A stretch of 64,000 nucleotides of DNA, taken from Deltaproteobacteria bacterium. Its GTDB lineage: Bacteria > Desulfobacterota > Binatia > UBA1149 > SPBQ01. Below the pieces are notes generated by a model that saw only the letters and a list, made by a program, of their open reading frames with translations, did no database searches and was not told where the DNA came from. The DNA is taken from assembly GCA_029262375.1 (NCBI GenBank), contig JAJCZM010000022.1, positions 1 to 64,000 on the forward strand, written 5' to 3'. The position numbers were made by a program, and so were the translations under genes. Shown in pieces: positions 19,941 through 28,675 of this stretch; the stretch's first letter is position 1; the number at the start of each line of letters is the position of its first letter.

Positions 19941-20177
19941 TGTGACCTTCTTATGCTTGATCGGAATAAGCGCAGCGTGGGGTGTTGTTTTTCCTTGACA
20001 GGAGTTTTGGCTTGTAGGCGCCGTGTCTAAGCGACGTTCCTCGGTCGACTCAGAGTTTTTGTGTGAGCGACACCGAACGTTCCTGAGCGCGGGCGAGATA
20101 GATTCTACGAGCGGATCTGGTTTGTCCTGCACTGTGTGCGCGCATGGTCGTGAAAAACCCCGTGCTAGTCTCATTCC

Positions 20178-21321
20178 ATGAACACCCACGCTTCTCTTGC
20201 GGGAGTATCCGAACAAAAACTTCTCCAACGCTTCGCTGATCTCGTTGATCGCGACCGCGCCAACACGGCGCAACTGCTCGCGTACATTGCCGAGATCGAT
20301 GAGCGTAAGCTGTGGGCTAAGCATGCGTATCCTTCCATGTTCGCGTTCTGTATGGGGCGTTTTCACATGTCCGAGTCGATGACGGCCAAGCGTATCTGGG
20401 CTGCACGTACCGCTCGACGTTTTCCCGTGATCTTAGCGATGGTAGTCGCAGGTGAACTGCATCTGAGCGGCATTACTCGGCTCGGAAAGCATCTGACTGA
20501 AGACAATCATCTCGAAGTACTCGCGCGGGCCAAGCACAAGAGTTCGCGGCAGATTGATATTTTGGTGGCCGAGCTTGCTCCGCGACCTGATGTACCTTCG
20601 CGCGTGCGGGCGTTGCCGAGATCAACGCGACCCGTAGTCCGTGCCGATCCGCCGCCGACAAGCGGAGGCGGAAATTGCAGCCCAGACGAATTGTGCAGCC
20701 CGAGGTCTTCTTCGAGCAATGTTGATGGCCCTAGCTCAAACGCGTTCAAGTCGACCGCTGTTTACAAAAAAAATCGTCCCGCTCGCGCCAAGCCGTTACA
20801 AGGTAGAAGTCACCGTCGATCAGCAGACCCACGATACCTTGCGCGCGCTACAGGATGTTCTCGGACATTCCATTCCGGACGCAGATCCCGCAAAAATCAT
20901 CGGCCGCGCGCTGCAACTGCTGCTGGACGAAACGCTCAAGACGAAGGCCGCGCTGACCGCGAAACCTAGGCAGGTCGGCACGCGATCAGCGCACAGCGGC
21001 GAATCAAAGCTCAAGGACACGCGGGCGATTCCAGCTTCAGTTCGTCGCGCGGTGTGGAAGCGAGATACCGGTCGGTGTGCCTTTGATGACAACGGCCAGC
21101 GCTGCCGCGCGACTCGCCGCATTGAGTATCATCACAAGCTCCCGTTTGGGAAAGGCGGCAGGCACGAGAAGGACAACATCACGTTGCGCTGCCACGCCCA
21201 CAATCAGTACCAGGCGGATCTGGATTTCGGGCAAGGTTTCATGCGGGTCAGGCGAAAGGGGGCTGCTCAACATTCCGCGCGGGATGCTCGGCGAGTTTCC
21301 GATGTGGACGGAATTCGATGA
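20178..21321 (+). pseudogene. HNH endonuclease (DUF222-like group), frameshifted
   Basis: Frame 1 starts at 20178 and carries the helical N-terminal domain (LLQRFADLVDRDRANTAQ, FCMGRFHMSESMTAKR). The C-terminal part is in the next frame: VPLAPSRYKVEVTV, then VRRAVWKRDTGRCAF, EYHHKLPFGKGG and ITLRCHAHN, the HNH nuclease with its Cys and His ligands. The frames meet at a run of eight A at 20766-20773, where removing one A joins KK directly to IVPLAPS. The likely cause is a one-base insertion. Transcriptional slippage on the A-run could still give some full-length protein of about 380 aa. Such genes are often dispersed and non-essential. Confidence 0.8.
21271..21286. repeat. REP-like palindrome, copy 3
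   Basis: CATTCCGCGCGGGATG differs from copy 1 by one base and lies in the 3' end of the HNH frame. The flank tcaa on the left and ctcg on the right resembles copy 1 read on the opposite strand. Confidence 0.5.
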
Positions 21322-21349
21322 TCTGGGGAAGGTCAGTTTCCGACTTGTC

Positions 21350-21482
21350 ACTGTAGGGGACGCAACCCTTGTCCCCCTAGTCGTTGCACGCACGCTAGGG
21401 GGCTGGCCATCGATTCCTCGAATCTCTCACCAATATCGATCCTGGTAGCGACGTGACCAAGCAGGGCGTTGCGGCCTCGCGT
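21350..21482 (-). pseudogene. Relic of a second serine recombinase, 3' tip only
   Basis: The minus strand reads ALLGHVATRIDIGERFEESM followed by ASPL, against ALLAHVATKIEIGERFEGSM then ARPL in the intact recombinase, and then runs into gcgtcccctacag, a variant of the att core. Only about 40 codons remain. It lies in a 412-bp gap before the Rrf2 gene and shows that a related element once ended here. The rest of the gap (21483-21733) has no gene. Confidence 0.8.
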
Positions 21483-21733
21483 GCGTGGTTGAGGCCGCTC
21501 CGAGAACGAAGCCTCGAGCGAGACGCGCGGAAGAACGCGACAGTCCAGCCGACATGGTCGTGACCGTATACGGATGCTCTAGCTTAAGGCCACCACCTGC
21601 TGCTCGTTACGTCGTAAAGGGCAATGATTCGGGGACACGCGACCGATCTATGGGCCGCCACAGAAATTTCTGACAGGTAGGTCCGAATCTTCGTGACACA
21701 AGGTGCCAAGTGGTCTACTTTTGCCGGGTGCCG

Positions 21734-22159
21734 ATGGGTGTCTCCACGCCTGCGCAGTACGCGTTACGCGCACTGGTTTGTCTTGCCAGCCGCAGTGCTT
21801 CGACGACGATGCGGGTGCGCGAGATCGCCGATGCTGAGGACATCCCGTATGCCTTCCTCGCGAAGCTGATCCCCCAACTTGTCCAAGGCCGGCTGCTCGA
21901 ATCTTTCAAGGGCCCGAACGGTGGGGTACGACTGGCGGTTCTCCCTCATAACATCACGATTCTCGACGTAGTCGAGTGCATCGAGGGCCCGGATTCCCTT
22001 ACGCAGTGCTTTCTGGGTCTGCCCACGTGTTCGGATGTTGCGCCCTGTCCGGCCCACGAAGAGTGGAAGGGGATCAGGGAGAAACTCTTGGCCCGGCTCG
22101 GGGCTGCATCGATCGCTGATTTTGCGGCGGTCAGTGAAGTTCGACGCAAAAAGAGTTGA
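21734..22159 (+). CDS. Rrf2-family transcriptional regulator with Fe-S ligand cysteines (IscR/NsrR-like)
   Basis: I take ATG 21734 (141 aa) because MGVSTPAQYALRALVCLA matches the usual Rrf2 opening; GTG at 21710 is an alternative. The winged helix-turn-helix is in VREIADAEDIPYAFLAKLIP, followed by the wing GPNGGVRLA. Cys92, Cys99 and Cys105 are spaced as in IscR/NsrR, which hold an iron-sulfur cluster that senses iron, redox state or nitric oxide. It sits directly upstream of the molybdoenzyme operon on the same strand, so it is the best candidate for its regulator. The signal sensed is inferred, not shown. Confidence 0.9.
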   Translation: MGVSTPAQYALRALVCLASRSASTTMRVREIADAEDIPYAFLAKLIPQLVQGRLLESFKGPNGGVRLAVLPHNITILDVVECIEGPDSLTQCFLGLPTCSDVAPCPAHEEWKGIREKLLARLGAASIADFAAVSEVRRKKS

Positions 22160-22184
22160 CACCGGCTGAAATAAAGGAATAAAA
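22156..22184 (+). promoter_or_regulatory. Candidate promoter of the molybdoenzyme operon
   Basis: TTGACA at 22156-22161, 17 bases, then ATAAAA at 22179-22184 resembles a sigma-70 promoter. It begins at the very end of the Rrf2 gene and is followed by an AT-rich segment (ttaaattcggattaa, 22189-22203), which has imperfect dyad symmetry and could be an Rrf2-type operator. Confidence 0.45.
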
Positions 22185-22506
22185 GGTCTTAAATTCGGAT
22201 TAACGGGAAGAGTAGTGAGGAGTCGATCACATACCGTTTCGCTAGAATTGTGCTCGGCGGCCCTGGATGTCGCCGACACTGAGCCGGACAACAGATTCGG
22301 CTTCCGATCGACTCGCGCTACCAAACAGGCGCCGCTACCGCGCCGCTCCAACGCTTCCCAGTTCCACACACACAAGCCGCTCAGGTCGGGGTCGTCTGCC
22401 AGTTCGTCATTCCGTCGAGCGGGTCACGCTCACCAATTTTACCAAGTCGATGGATCGTGTCGTCGGGTTTATGGCCCGGCTCATCGGGCAAATCGGAGGT
22501 TAGCAA
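22185..22506 (+). other. Long leader before the molybdoenzyme operon
   Basis: About 320 bases without a convincing gene. A short hairpin can be formed by tcggcg and cgccga around 22255-22278. The short open frames here have no good start site. I see no riboswitch that I can name, although a molybdenum-cofactor-type leader would fit the context. Confidence 0.35.
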
Positions 22507-25500
22507 ATGGATCGTGTTTCTAGACGCGACTTCTTGAAGATCGCAGGCTTTACCGGGGTAGCGGGGGCAGTCCTTTCGTCGCCGGCTTACGCTTTCCTGA
22601 AACCGATCGTTGGGGTCAGCAATCCGCTGGATGTCTATCCGACGCGCGGTTGGGAAAAAGTCTATCGGGATCAGTACCGGTACGACTCTTCGTTTACGTT
22701 CGTCTGTTCCCCGAACGACACGCACTCTTGCCGGGTGCGGGCGATCGTGCGCAACGGCATCGTCACGCGAACAGAGCAGAACTACGACATCCAGAAGTAT
22801 CAAGACCTCTACGGCAACAAAGCGACGATCAATTGGAATCCGCGCATGTGCCCGAAAGGCTTCACGATCGCCCAACGCATCTACGGTCCGAACCGTCTCA
22901 AGACTCCTGTCGTGCGCAAGGGGTGGCGACAGTGGGCGGAAGACGGTTACCCGTACCTGACTCCGGAACTCAAGACCCAGTACAAGTTCGACAGTCGCGG
23001 AACCGACGAGTTGCAACCCGCCGAATGGGATGACGCGATGAAGTTGGTGGCCGGCGGGTTCGTGGCCCTGGCGAAACAGTACAGCGGGCCACTAGGCGCT
23101 CAGCGACTATTGGACGAAGGCTACCCCCCCGAGATGGTCACGCGGCTAGAGGGGGCGGGGACCCGTACTCTGAAATTCCGCGGCGGGATGGGCCTGCTGG
23201 GAGTGATGGGCAAACTCGGGATGTACCGCTTCTCCAACATGATGGCGCTGGTCGACGCCCATGTTCGTGGTGTCGAGGAGAAAGACGCCAAGGGGGGCCG
23301 CAGCTGGGACAACTATACCGAACACGGCGACCAGGCACCGGGCCACCCCTTCGTGCACGGCTTGCAAACCTCGGATTGTGACTTCAACGACCTGCGAAAC
23401 ACCAAGCTCCACATTCAGGTTGGGAAGAACTTGGTGGAAAACAAGATGCCGGACTCTCACTGGTTCATCGAATCGATAGAGCGCGGGGCCAAGGTCGTGG
23501 TGATCACCCCTGAGTACAGTCCGCCGGCGACCAAGGCCGACTACTGGATTCCGATCCGGCCGGCTTCCGACGCGGCGCTGTTTCTCGGCATCACCAAGTT
23601 ACTGATGGACCGCGGCGCGTATAAAGAAGAGTTCGTCAAAGAGTTCACTGATTTTCCGCTTCTTCTTCGGACCGACAACCTGGAGCGAATCAATGCCGCA
23701 GACGTCTTCGCCGACTATACGCCGGGACTAAAAGCAGACGGGCCGAGCTTCGCGGAGCAAGGGCTGACGCGCGAGCAATACGAAAAGCTCGGTGACTTCG
23801 TGGTCCGTGATGCGGGCGGCGAGTTCAAGGCAATCACGCGCGACGATGTCGGTACGGGCATGAAGAGCCGAGGCATCGACCCCGTCCTTGACTGGAAGGG
23901 GACGGTGAAGCTCGCCGACGGTACGCAAGTCGAAGCCATGACGGTTTGGGAGGCCTACAAGATCCATCTCAAGGACTACGACATTGATACCGTCGCCGAG
24001 ATCACGCAGGCCCCGAAGGCGCTCATCGAGCGCTTGGCCGACGACATCGCCACCACCGATCCGGTGGCGGTTCATGTCGGCGAGGGAATCAATCACTGGT
24101 TCCACGCCACCCAGGTGAATCGTGCAACCTATCTGCCGTTGATGCTTACGGGCAACATCGGCAAACCCGGTGCCGGCTCGTTTACTTGGGCGGGAAACTA
24201 CAAAACTGCCAACTTCCAGGCCTCTCCGGAAGTAGGTGCGGGGCTCGGCACCTGGGTAGCCGAGGATCCGTTTCACCCCGATTTGAGTAGTCGCACGAAG
24301 GGGAAGGAGGTCCCGATCGCCAACCATGCGCAGGACGAGAGTTCGGCCTACTGGCCGCACGGAGATCATCCGCTAATCGTCGACACGCCCAAGTACGGTC
24401 GCAAGGTCTTCACCGGTGACACGCACATGCCGTCGCCAACGAAGGCGTTTTTCTACACCAACGTTAATCACATCAATAACTCCAAGTGGGCATACAACGT
24501 CATTAAGAACGTCATCCCCAGAGTTGCCATGATCGTGGGGAACGACCTCGAACTGAACGCGAGCATCGAGTACTCCGATGTCGCTTTCCCGGCCAACTGG
24601 TGGATGGAGACGGAGACTCACGAGATAACCTGCTCCTGTTCCAATCCCTTCTTGCAGATCTGGAAAGGGAGTATCAAGTCGCAGTTCGATTCGCGAGATG
24701 ACGTGCTGATTCTGGCCGGCATGGCAGAGAAACTCGGCGAGCTGCTCGGCGACGATCGCTTCGCGAAGTATTGGAAGTTTGCGCTCGAGAAGAAGACTGA
24801 GGTCTATATTCAAAGGCTCCTGGATGCCTCGACGACGACGTCCGGCTACAAGTTCAAGGACATCATCTCGGGCAAGCACGGTGAACCTGGCGCCGCGCTC
24901 ATGCTTTTCAGGACGTATCCGCGCATGCCGTTCTGGGAGCAGGTACACGAGGCCAAACCGTTCTATACCGACTCGGGTAGACTGCACAGCTACTGCGACA
25001 TACCCGAGGCGCTCGAGTACGGAGAAAACTTCGTTGTGCACCGCGAAGGGCCCGAAGCGACCCCGTACCTACCCAACGCCATCGTATCCAGCAACCCGCT
25101 GGTGCGCCCTGAAGACTACGGAATTCCGCTCGAAGAAATGGATGGCGAGGCGCGCCACGTCCGCAACGTGAAGATGCCGTGGGCCAAGGTCAAGAATACG
25201 AAGAATCCACTTTGGGAGGACGGTTTCCACTTTTACTGCGTGACGCCGAAAACCAGACACACCGTCCATTCCCAGTGGTCCAACGTGATGTGGAACCGAG
25301 TGTGGGCGAGCAACTTCGGTGACGCGCTTCGCGAAGACAAGCGGCTGCCGGACTCGGGAGACCATCAACTTCACATCAATCCTCAAGCCGCGAAGGATCT
25401 CGGGATCAGCGATGGGGATTGTATCTACGTGGATGCGAACCCGGCGGATCGTCCCTACAAGGGTGCCGACCCGAAGGACCCGTTCTACAAGGTCGCGCGC

Positions 25501-25941
25501 TTGATGCTGCGGGCCAAATACAATCCCGCGTATCCGTATCACGTGGTGATGATGAAACATGGAACCTGGATCGCGACCGAGAAGACGGTCAAGGCCCACG
25601 AGACACGCGCGGATGGGCGTGCGCTGTCGGAGACCGGCTATCAGGCGAACTTCCGCTACGGGTCGCAGCAGAGCATCACGCGCGAGTGGGCGATGCCCAT
25701 GCATCAGACCGACACGCTGTTTCATAAGGCCAAGGCCGGTATGAAGTTCATCTTCGGCGGAGAGGCCGACAATCACTATATCAACACCGTTCCGAAGGAG
25801 ACCTTGGTGAAGATTACCAAGGCCGAGGACGGTGGGTTGAACGCCAAGGGCAAGTGGCAGCCGGCCACGACGGGGCACACGCCCGATAACGAGAGCGAGG
25901 AAATGCGCAGGTACCTGAGGGGCGACTATGTCAGGTCATGA
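22507..25941 (+). CDS. Molybdopterin oxidoreductase alpha subunit, NXR/periplasmic nitrate reductase clade (type II DMSO reductase family)
   Basis: At 1144 aa it is as long as periplasmic nitrite oxidoreductase NxrA and longer than ethylbenzene dehydrogenase or chlorate reductase alpha subunits. A twin-arginine signal (SRRDFLK, residues 5-11) sends the folded protein to the periplasm. The first Fe-S site reads Cys67-x3-Asp71-x3-Cys75 with Cys115 later; an Asp in the second ligand position is a reported feature of NxrA. TSD at 288-290 before CDFNDLR is where the molybdenum-ligating Asp of type II enzymes is expected. It is the first gene of a tightly overlapping operon. Nitrite oxidation or nitrate reduction is the best guess; another oxyanion or hydrocarbon substrate cannot be excluded. 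Confidence 0.85.
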   Translation: MDRVSRRDFLKIAGFTGVAGAVLSSPAYAFLKPIVGVSNPLDVYPTRGWEKVYRDQYRYDSSFTFVCSPNDTHSCRVRAIVRNGIVTRTEQNYDIQKYQDLYGNKATINWNPRMCPKGFTIAQRIYGPNRLKTPVVRKGWRQWAEDGYPYLTPELKTQYKFDSRGTDELQPAEWDDAMKLVAGGFVALAKQYSGPLGAQRLLDEGYPPEMVTRLEGAGTRTLKFRGGMGLLGVMGKLGMYRFSNMMALVDAHVRGVEEKDAKGGRSWDNYTEHGDQAPGHPFVHGLQTSDCDFNDLRNTKLHIQVGKNLVENKMPDSHWFIESIERGAKVVVITPEYSPPATKADYWIPIRPASDAALFLGITKLLMDRGAYKEEFVKEFTDFPLLLRTDNLERINAADVFADYTPGLKADGPSFAEQGLTREQYEKLGDFVVRDAGGEFKAITRDDVGTGMKSRGIDPVLDWKGTVKLADGTQVEAMTVWEAYKIHLKDYDIDTVAEITQAPKALIERLADDIATTDPVAVHVGEGINHWFHATQVNRATYLPLMLTGNIGKPGAGSFTWAGNYKTANFQASPEVGAGLGTWVAEDPFHPDLSSRTKGKEVPIANHAQDESSAYWPHGDHPLIVDTPKYGRKVFTGDTHMPSPTKAFFYTNVNHINNSKWAYNVIKNVIPRVAMIVGNDLELNASIEYSDVAFPANWWMETETHEITCSCSNPFLQIWKGSIKSQFDSRDDVLILAGMAEKLGELLGDDRFAKYWKFALEKKTEVYIQRLLDASTTTSGYKFKDIISGKHGEPGAALMLFRTYPRMPFWEQVHEAKPFYTDSGRLHSYCDIPEALEYGENFVVHREGPEATPYLPNAIVSSNPLVRPEDYGIPLEEMDGEARHVRNVKMPWAKVKNTKNPLWEDGFHFYCVTPKTRHTVHSQWSNVMWNRVWASNFGDALREDKRLPDSGDHQLHINPQAAKDLGISDGDCIYVDANPADRPYKGADPKDPFYKVARLMLRAKYNPAYPYHVVMMKHGTWIATEKTVKAHETRADGRALSETGYQANFRYGSQQSITREWAMPMHQTDTLFHKAKAGMKFIFGGEADNHYINTVPKETLVKITKAEDGGLNAKGKWQPATTGHTPDNESEEMRRYLRGDYVRS

Positions 25942-26185
25942 CAAAGAGTTCGATGCCGACGATCCGATGGCCTTGGTTCCTGCGGTCATGGACGTGCCGA
26001 TGGATGAAGCGTCGTACCGACAAATGGCCGAGACGTTTGTAGAGGAGTACATGCTGCTCGGCTACTCGGATGAGAAGATCGTCGGACTGTTCCGCAATCC
26101 GTTCTATCGGGCGACTCATGAGATCTTGAAAACCAAAGGCGAGGCGTACGTGATGGACCTCATTGAGGAGATTCGCAATGGCTGA
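25928..26185 (+). CDS. Small helical protein encoded between the alpha and beta subunit genes
   Basis: An 85-aa soluble protein with no signal peptide, cysteine cluster or membrane segment. It is acidic at the N-terminus and then helical, with the segment MLLGYSDEKIVGLFRNPFYR. The ATG lies 14 bases inside the alpha gene, and its own stop is 8 bases inside the beta gene, so it is translated in step with both and is almost certainly real. I do not recognise the family. By position it may be an assembly factor or an extra subunit. Confidence 0.8.
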   Translation: MSGHDKEFDADDPMALVPAVMDVPMDEASYRQMAETFVEEYMLLGYSDEKIVGLFRNPFYRATHEILKTKGEAYVMDLIEEIRNG

Positions 26186-27407
26186 AGTGTACAACTGGCA
26201 ACTAGGTCGCAACATGGAGTATCCGTATGAGGAGCACCACTCGAAGCGACAGTTCGCGGCGGTCTTCAACACGAATCGCTGTATCGCCTGCCAAACCTGC
26301 TCGATGGCATGTAAGTCCACCTGGACCTTTTCCGAGGGGCAGGAGTACATGTGGTGGAACAACGTCGAGAGTAAGCCCTACGGTGGCTATCCCGCCAATT
26401 GGGATTCGAAGATTCTCTCGCAATTGGCCGAGGCTGATCCCGACGGACAGAAGTGGAGCGAAGACGGAACCTTCGACGGAAAGACGATCTTCGAGGCCGC
26501 ACCGAAGAACGAACGCGTTCTAGGTTACCTGCCGACGAACGCCGAGTGGCGTACGCCGAACCTCTACGAGGATACCTCTACCAAGTACAAGTCGTCGGGG
26601 AAGCTGGGGCTTGCCGACGGCGGAGCAGAACTGCCTGCCCACAAGGCGTGGTTCTTTTACCTCCAGCGCATCTGCAATCATTGTTCTTATCCGGCTTGCG
26701 CGGCGGCCTGCCCACGCAACGCCATCTACAAACGCCCGGAAGACGGCATCGTCCTGATCGATCAGGAACGATGTCGCGGCTACCGCAAGTGCATGGAGGC
26801 CTGTCCGTACAAGAAGCCGATGTACAACGCGCAGAGCCGGGTTTCCGAGAAATGCATCGGTTGTTATCCGCGCGTGGAGGGATCGGACCCGCTTACCAAC
26901 GGTCATCCCATGGAGACGCGCTGTATGACGGCCTGCGTCGGTCAAATCCGCTTGCAGGGGTTGGTCGATCTCAATGAGGACGGTTCGTGGAAAGAAGACC
27001 GGCACAATCCTCTGTACCACATGGTGAAGGTCGCGAAGGTCGCACTGCCGCTCTATCCGCAGTTCGGTACCGAGCCGAATATTTACTACATCCCGCCACG
27101 CTGGGTTCCGCGGGAGTACCTGACGCAGATGTTTGGACCGGGCGTAGAAGAGGCGATCAACGCGTACCGCGCGCCGAGCCGCGAGCTGCTGGCGGTCATG
27201 CAATTGTTTCGCCGCTCACAGGAAATCGTCTTTCGCTACGAAATCGAGGAAGGGCCGAAGGCGTATGAAACGAAGGTGCGCGGTGAGAAGTTCACGATGT
27301 ACAACGACACCGTGATCGCCTACCGCGAAAACGGTGAAGAAATCTTCCGTACAGAGGTCGAGGAGCCGGTCATCGTCCGGCCGCCAGAGAGGTCGAACGC
27401 AATATGA
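26178..27407 (+). CDS. Iron-sulfur beta subunit, NXR/pNAR type
   Basis: I use ATG 26178 (409 aa) because VYNWQLGRNMEYPYEE is the conserved opening of NxrB. Four cysteine groups are visible: CIACQTCSMACKSTW, CNHCSYPACAAACPRNA, CRGYRKCMEACPYKKP and CIGCYPRVE with a later CMTAC. In the third group a Tyr replaces the second Cys, as Trp or Tyr does in NarH-like proteins that hold a [3Fe-4S] cluster. EYMWWNNVESKPYG and PLYPQFGTEPNIYYIPP are strongly NxrB-like. The subunit passes electrons between the molybdenum subunit and the heme subunit and is exported with alpha. Its start overlaps the small gene and its stop overlaps gamma (ATGA). Confidence 0.92.
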   Translation: MAEVYNWQLGRNMEYPYEEHHSKRQFAAVFNTNRCIACQTCSMACKSTWTFSEGQEYMWWNNVESKPYGGYPANWDSKILSQLAEADPDGQKWSEDGTFDGKTIFEAAPKNERVLGYLPTNAEWRTPNLYEDTSTKYKSSGKLGLADGGAELPAHKAWFFYLQRICNHCSYPACAAACPRNAIYKRPEDGIVLIDQERCRGYRKCMEACPYKKPMYNAQSRVSEKCIGCYPRVEGSDPLTNGHPMETRCMTACVGQIRLQGLVDLNEDGSWKEDRHNPLYHMVKVAKVALPLYPQFGTEPNIYYIPPRWVPREYLTQMFGPGVEEAINAYRAPSRELLAVMQLFRRSQEIVFRYEIEEGPKAYETKVRGEKFTMYNDTVIAYRENGEEIFRTEVEEPVIVRPPERSNAI

Positions 27408-28675
27408 GACCAAACACCGGACTGTCATCCGTAGCTGGGGCCGCCACTATTGCTGCCTTGGTTGGCTTTGTTTTTTTCAGCGTTTCGCCCGCGACACGCG
27501 CCCGGGCCGCCGACAACACGCGATTGGATCAGCTGGAGAAGGCTGGAGATCTTTTGCGGGCGCACAAGGTCGACGGCGTTCTTCCTACCGATCCCGATGA
27601 CGCCAAGTGGGCAGCCGCATCGGAGCACGAGGTCCCGTTGGTGTCTCAGTTCGCGGTCGCGCCGAGCGCAGCGAAGTTGACGCGCTCGCAGATCAGCGTC
27701 CGAGCCTTGTACAACGACAGCGAGTTCGCACTGCTTGTGGTCGCGGCCGATGCGACCAAGAACGACGATGTCAGCACGGCGGGACATTTCGCAGACGCGA
27801 TTGCCGTCGGTTTCCCGACTGACTATGGCGAAGGCATTCCCCTGCCGTACATCGGCATGGGCAACGAGGGGCGGCCCGTCAATGTCTGGCAGTGGAAAGC
27901 GGCCTGGCAGACCGACATCGACAGTGGGTATCGAGGTGTCACCGAGGCTTATGCGAACCGCATACCCCGTGCCGGACCCATCAACTACGTTGCCGGCAAA
28001 GCGGCCGGATCGCCGCTGTCGCAAACGTCGCGAACCAGCCCGGTGGAGAACCTGGTCGCAGAGGGATTCGGGACGCTGACATCGACGCCGTCGGCAAAGT
28101 TGGACGGGAAGGGGATCTACAAGGACGGTGCCTGGCGCGTCGTCATGAAGAGGCCTCTCAAGCCCAACGGCGTGGGCGCGCGCATCCGCGTGGGAGCGGG
28201 ACTGTTGCCGATCACCTTCGCAGTGTGGGATGGTGCAGCCGCCGAGCGCAACGGCATGAAGGGCTTGACGCGGTGGCGTTTCGTGGTGTTCTCGGGAGAG
28301 AACGCATCGGCGAAACAAGCGACGCCGGCTTCTACTGTCTTGGCCGGCGCAGATCCCGCGAAGGGCAAGTCGTTGGTCGCTGCGCTGGGATGTACGAGTT
28401 GCCACGCGCTTCCTGGTGTCGCGTCCGGCGGCATCGTCGGACCCGATCTGAGCTATGCGGGAGCAATCCATCGCCCGGAATATCTTCTGGAATCCATCAT
28501 CAAGCCCAACGCCATCGTCGTACCGGCACCCGGATACTTCGATCCGACGAGCGGTCTGTCGACGATGCCGAGCTTCTACAACATGCGCGCGGATGAGGAC
28601 GATCCTGATTCGCCGCTGATCGTCACCGACGATGATTTCCGAGATATGACGTCCTATCTCTGGTCACTCCGATGA
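27404..28675 (+). CDS. Gamma subunit: heme b-binding domain fused to a monoheme cytochrome c
   Basis: A 423-aa exported protein with a Sec-type signal (hydrophobic residues about 10-30, ending ATRARA). Residues about 60-300 form the beta-sandwich heme b domain of ethylbenzene dehydrogenase/NxrC-type gamma subunits; PYIGMGNEGRPVNVWQW probably supplies the Met ligand. At residues 330-334 CTSCH binds heme c, and Met388 in TMPSF is the likely distal ligand. The fusion would let the complex hand electrons straight to soluble or membrane cytochromes. It overlaps beta and the chaperone gene by four bases each. Confidence 0.88.
   Translation: MRPNTGLSSVAGAATIAALVGFVFFSVSPATRARAADNTRLDQLEKAGDLLRAHKVDGVLPTDPDDAKWAAASEHEVPLVSQFAVAPSAAKLTRSQISVRALYNDSEFALLVVAADATKNDDVSTAGHFADAIAVGFPTDYGEGIPLPYIGMGNEGRPVNVWQWKAAWQTDIDSGYRGVTEAYANRIPRAGPINYVAGKAAGSPLSQTSRTSPVENLVAEGFGTLTSTPSAKLDGKGIYKDGAWRVVMKRPLKPNGVGARIRVGAGLLPITFAVWDGAAAERNGMKGLTRWRFVVFSGENASAKQATPASTVLAGADPAKGKSLVAALGCTSCHALPGVASGGIVGPDLSYAGAIHRPEYLLESIIKPNAIVVPAPGYFDPTSGLSTMPSFYNMRADEDDPDSPLIVTDDDFRDMTSYLWSLR

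Noticed and set aside
22215-22523. Small frames in the leader of the molybdoenzyme operon
   Set aside because: No Shine-Dalgarno, no conserved features and Ser/Arg-rich composition; treated as leader.
25069-25878. Minus-strand frame of 269 codons
   Set aside because: Antisense to the 3' part of the molybdoenzyme alpha gene; Arg/Val/His-rich composition typical of shadow frames.
27425-28471. Minus-strand frame of 348 codons
   Set aside because: Antisense to the gamma subunit gene, which has clear heme motifs; the antisense frame has none.
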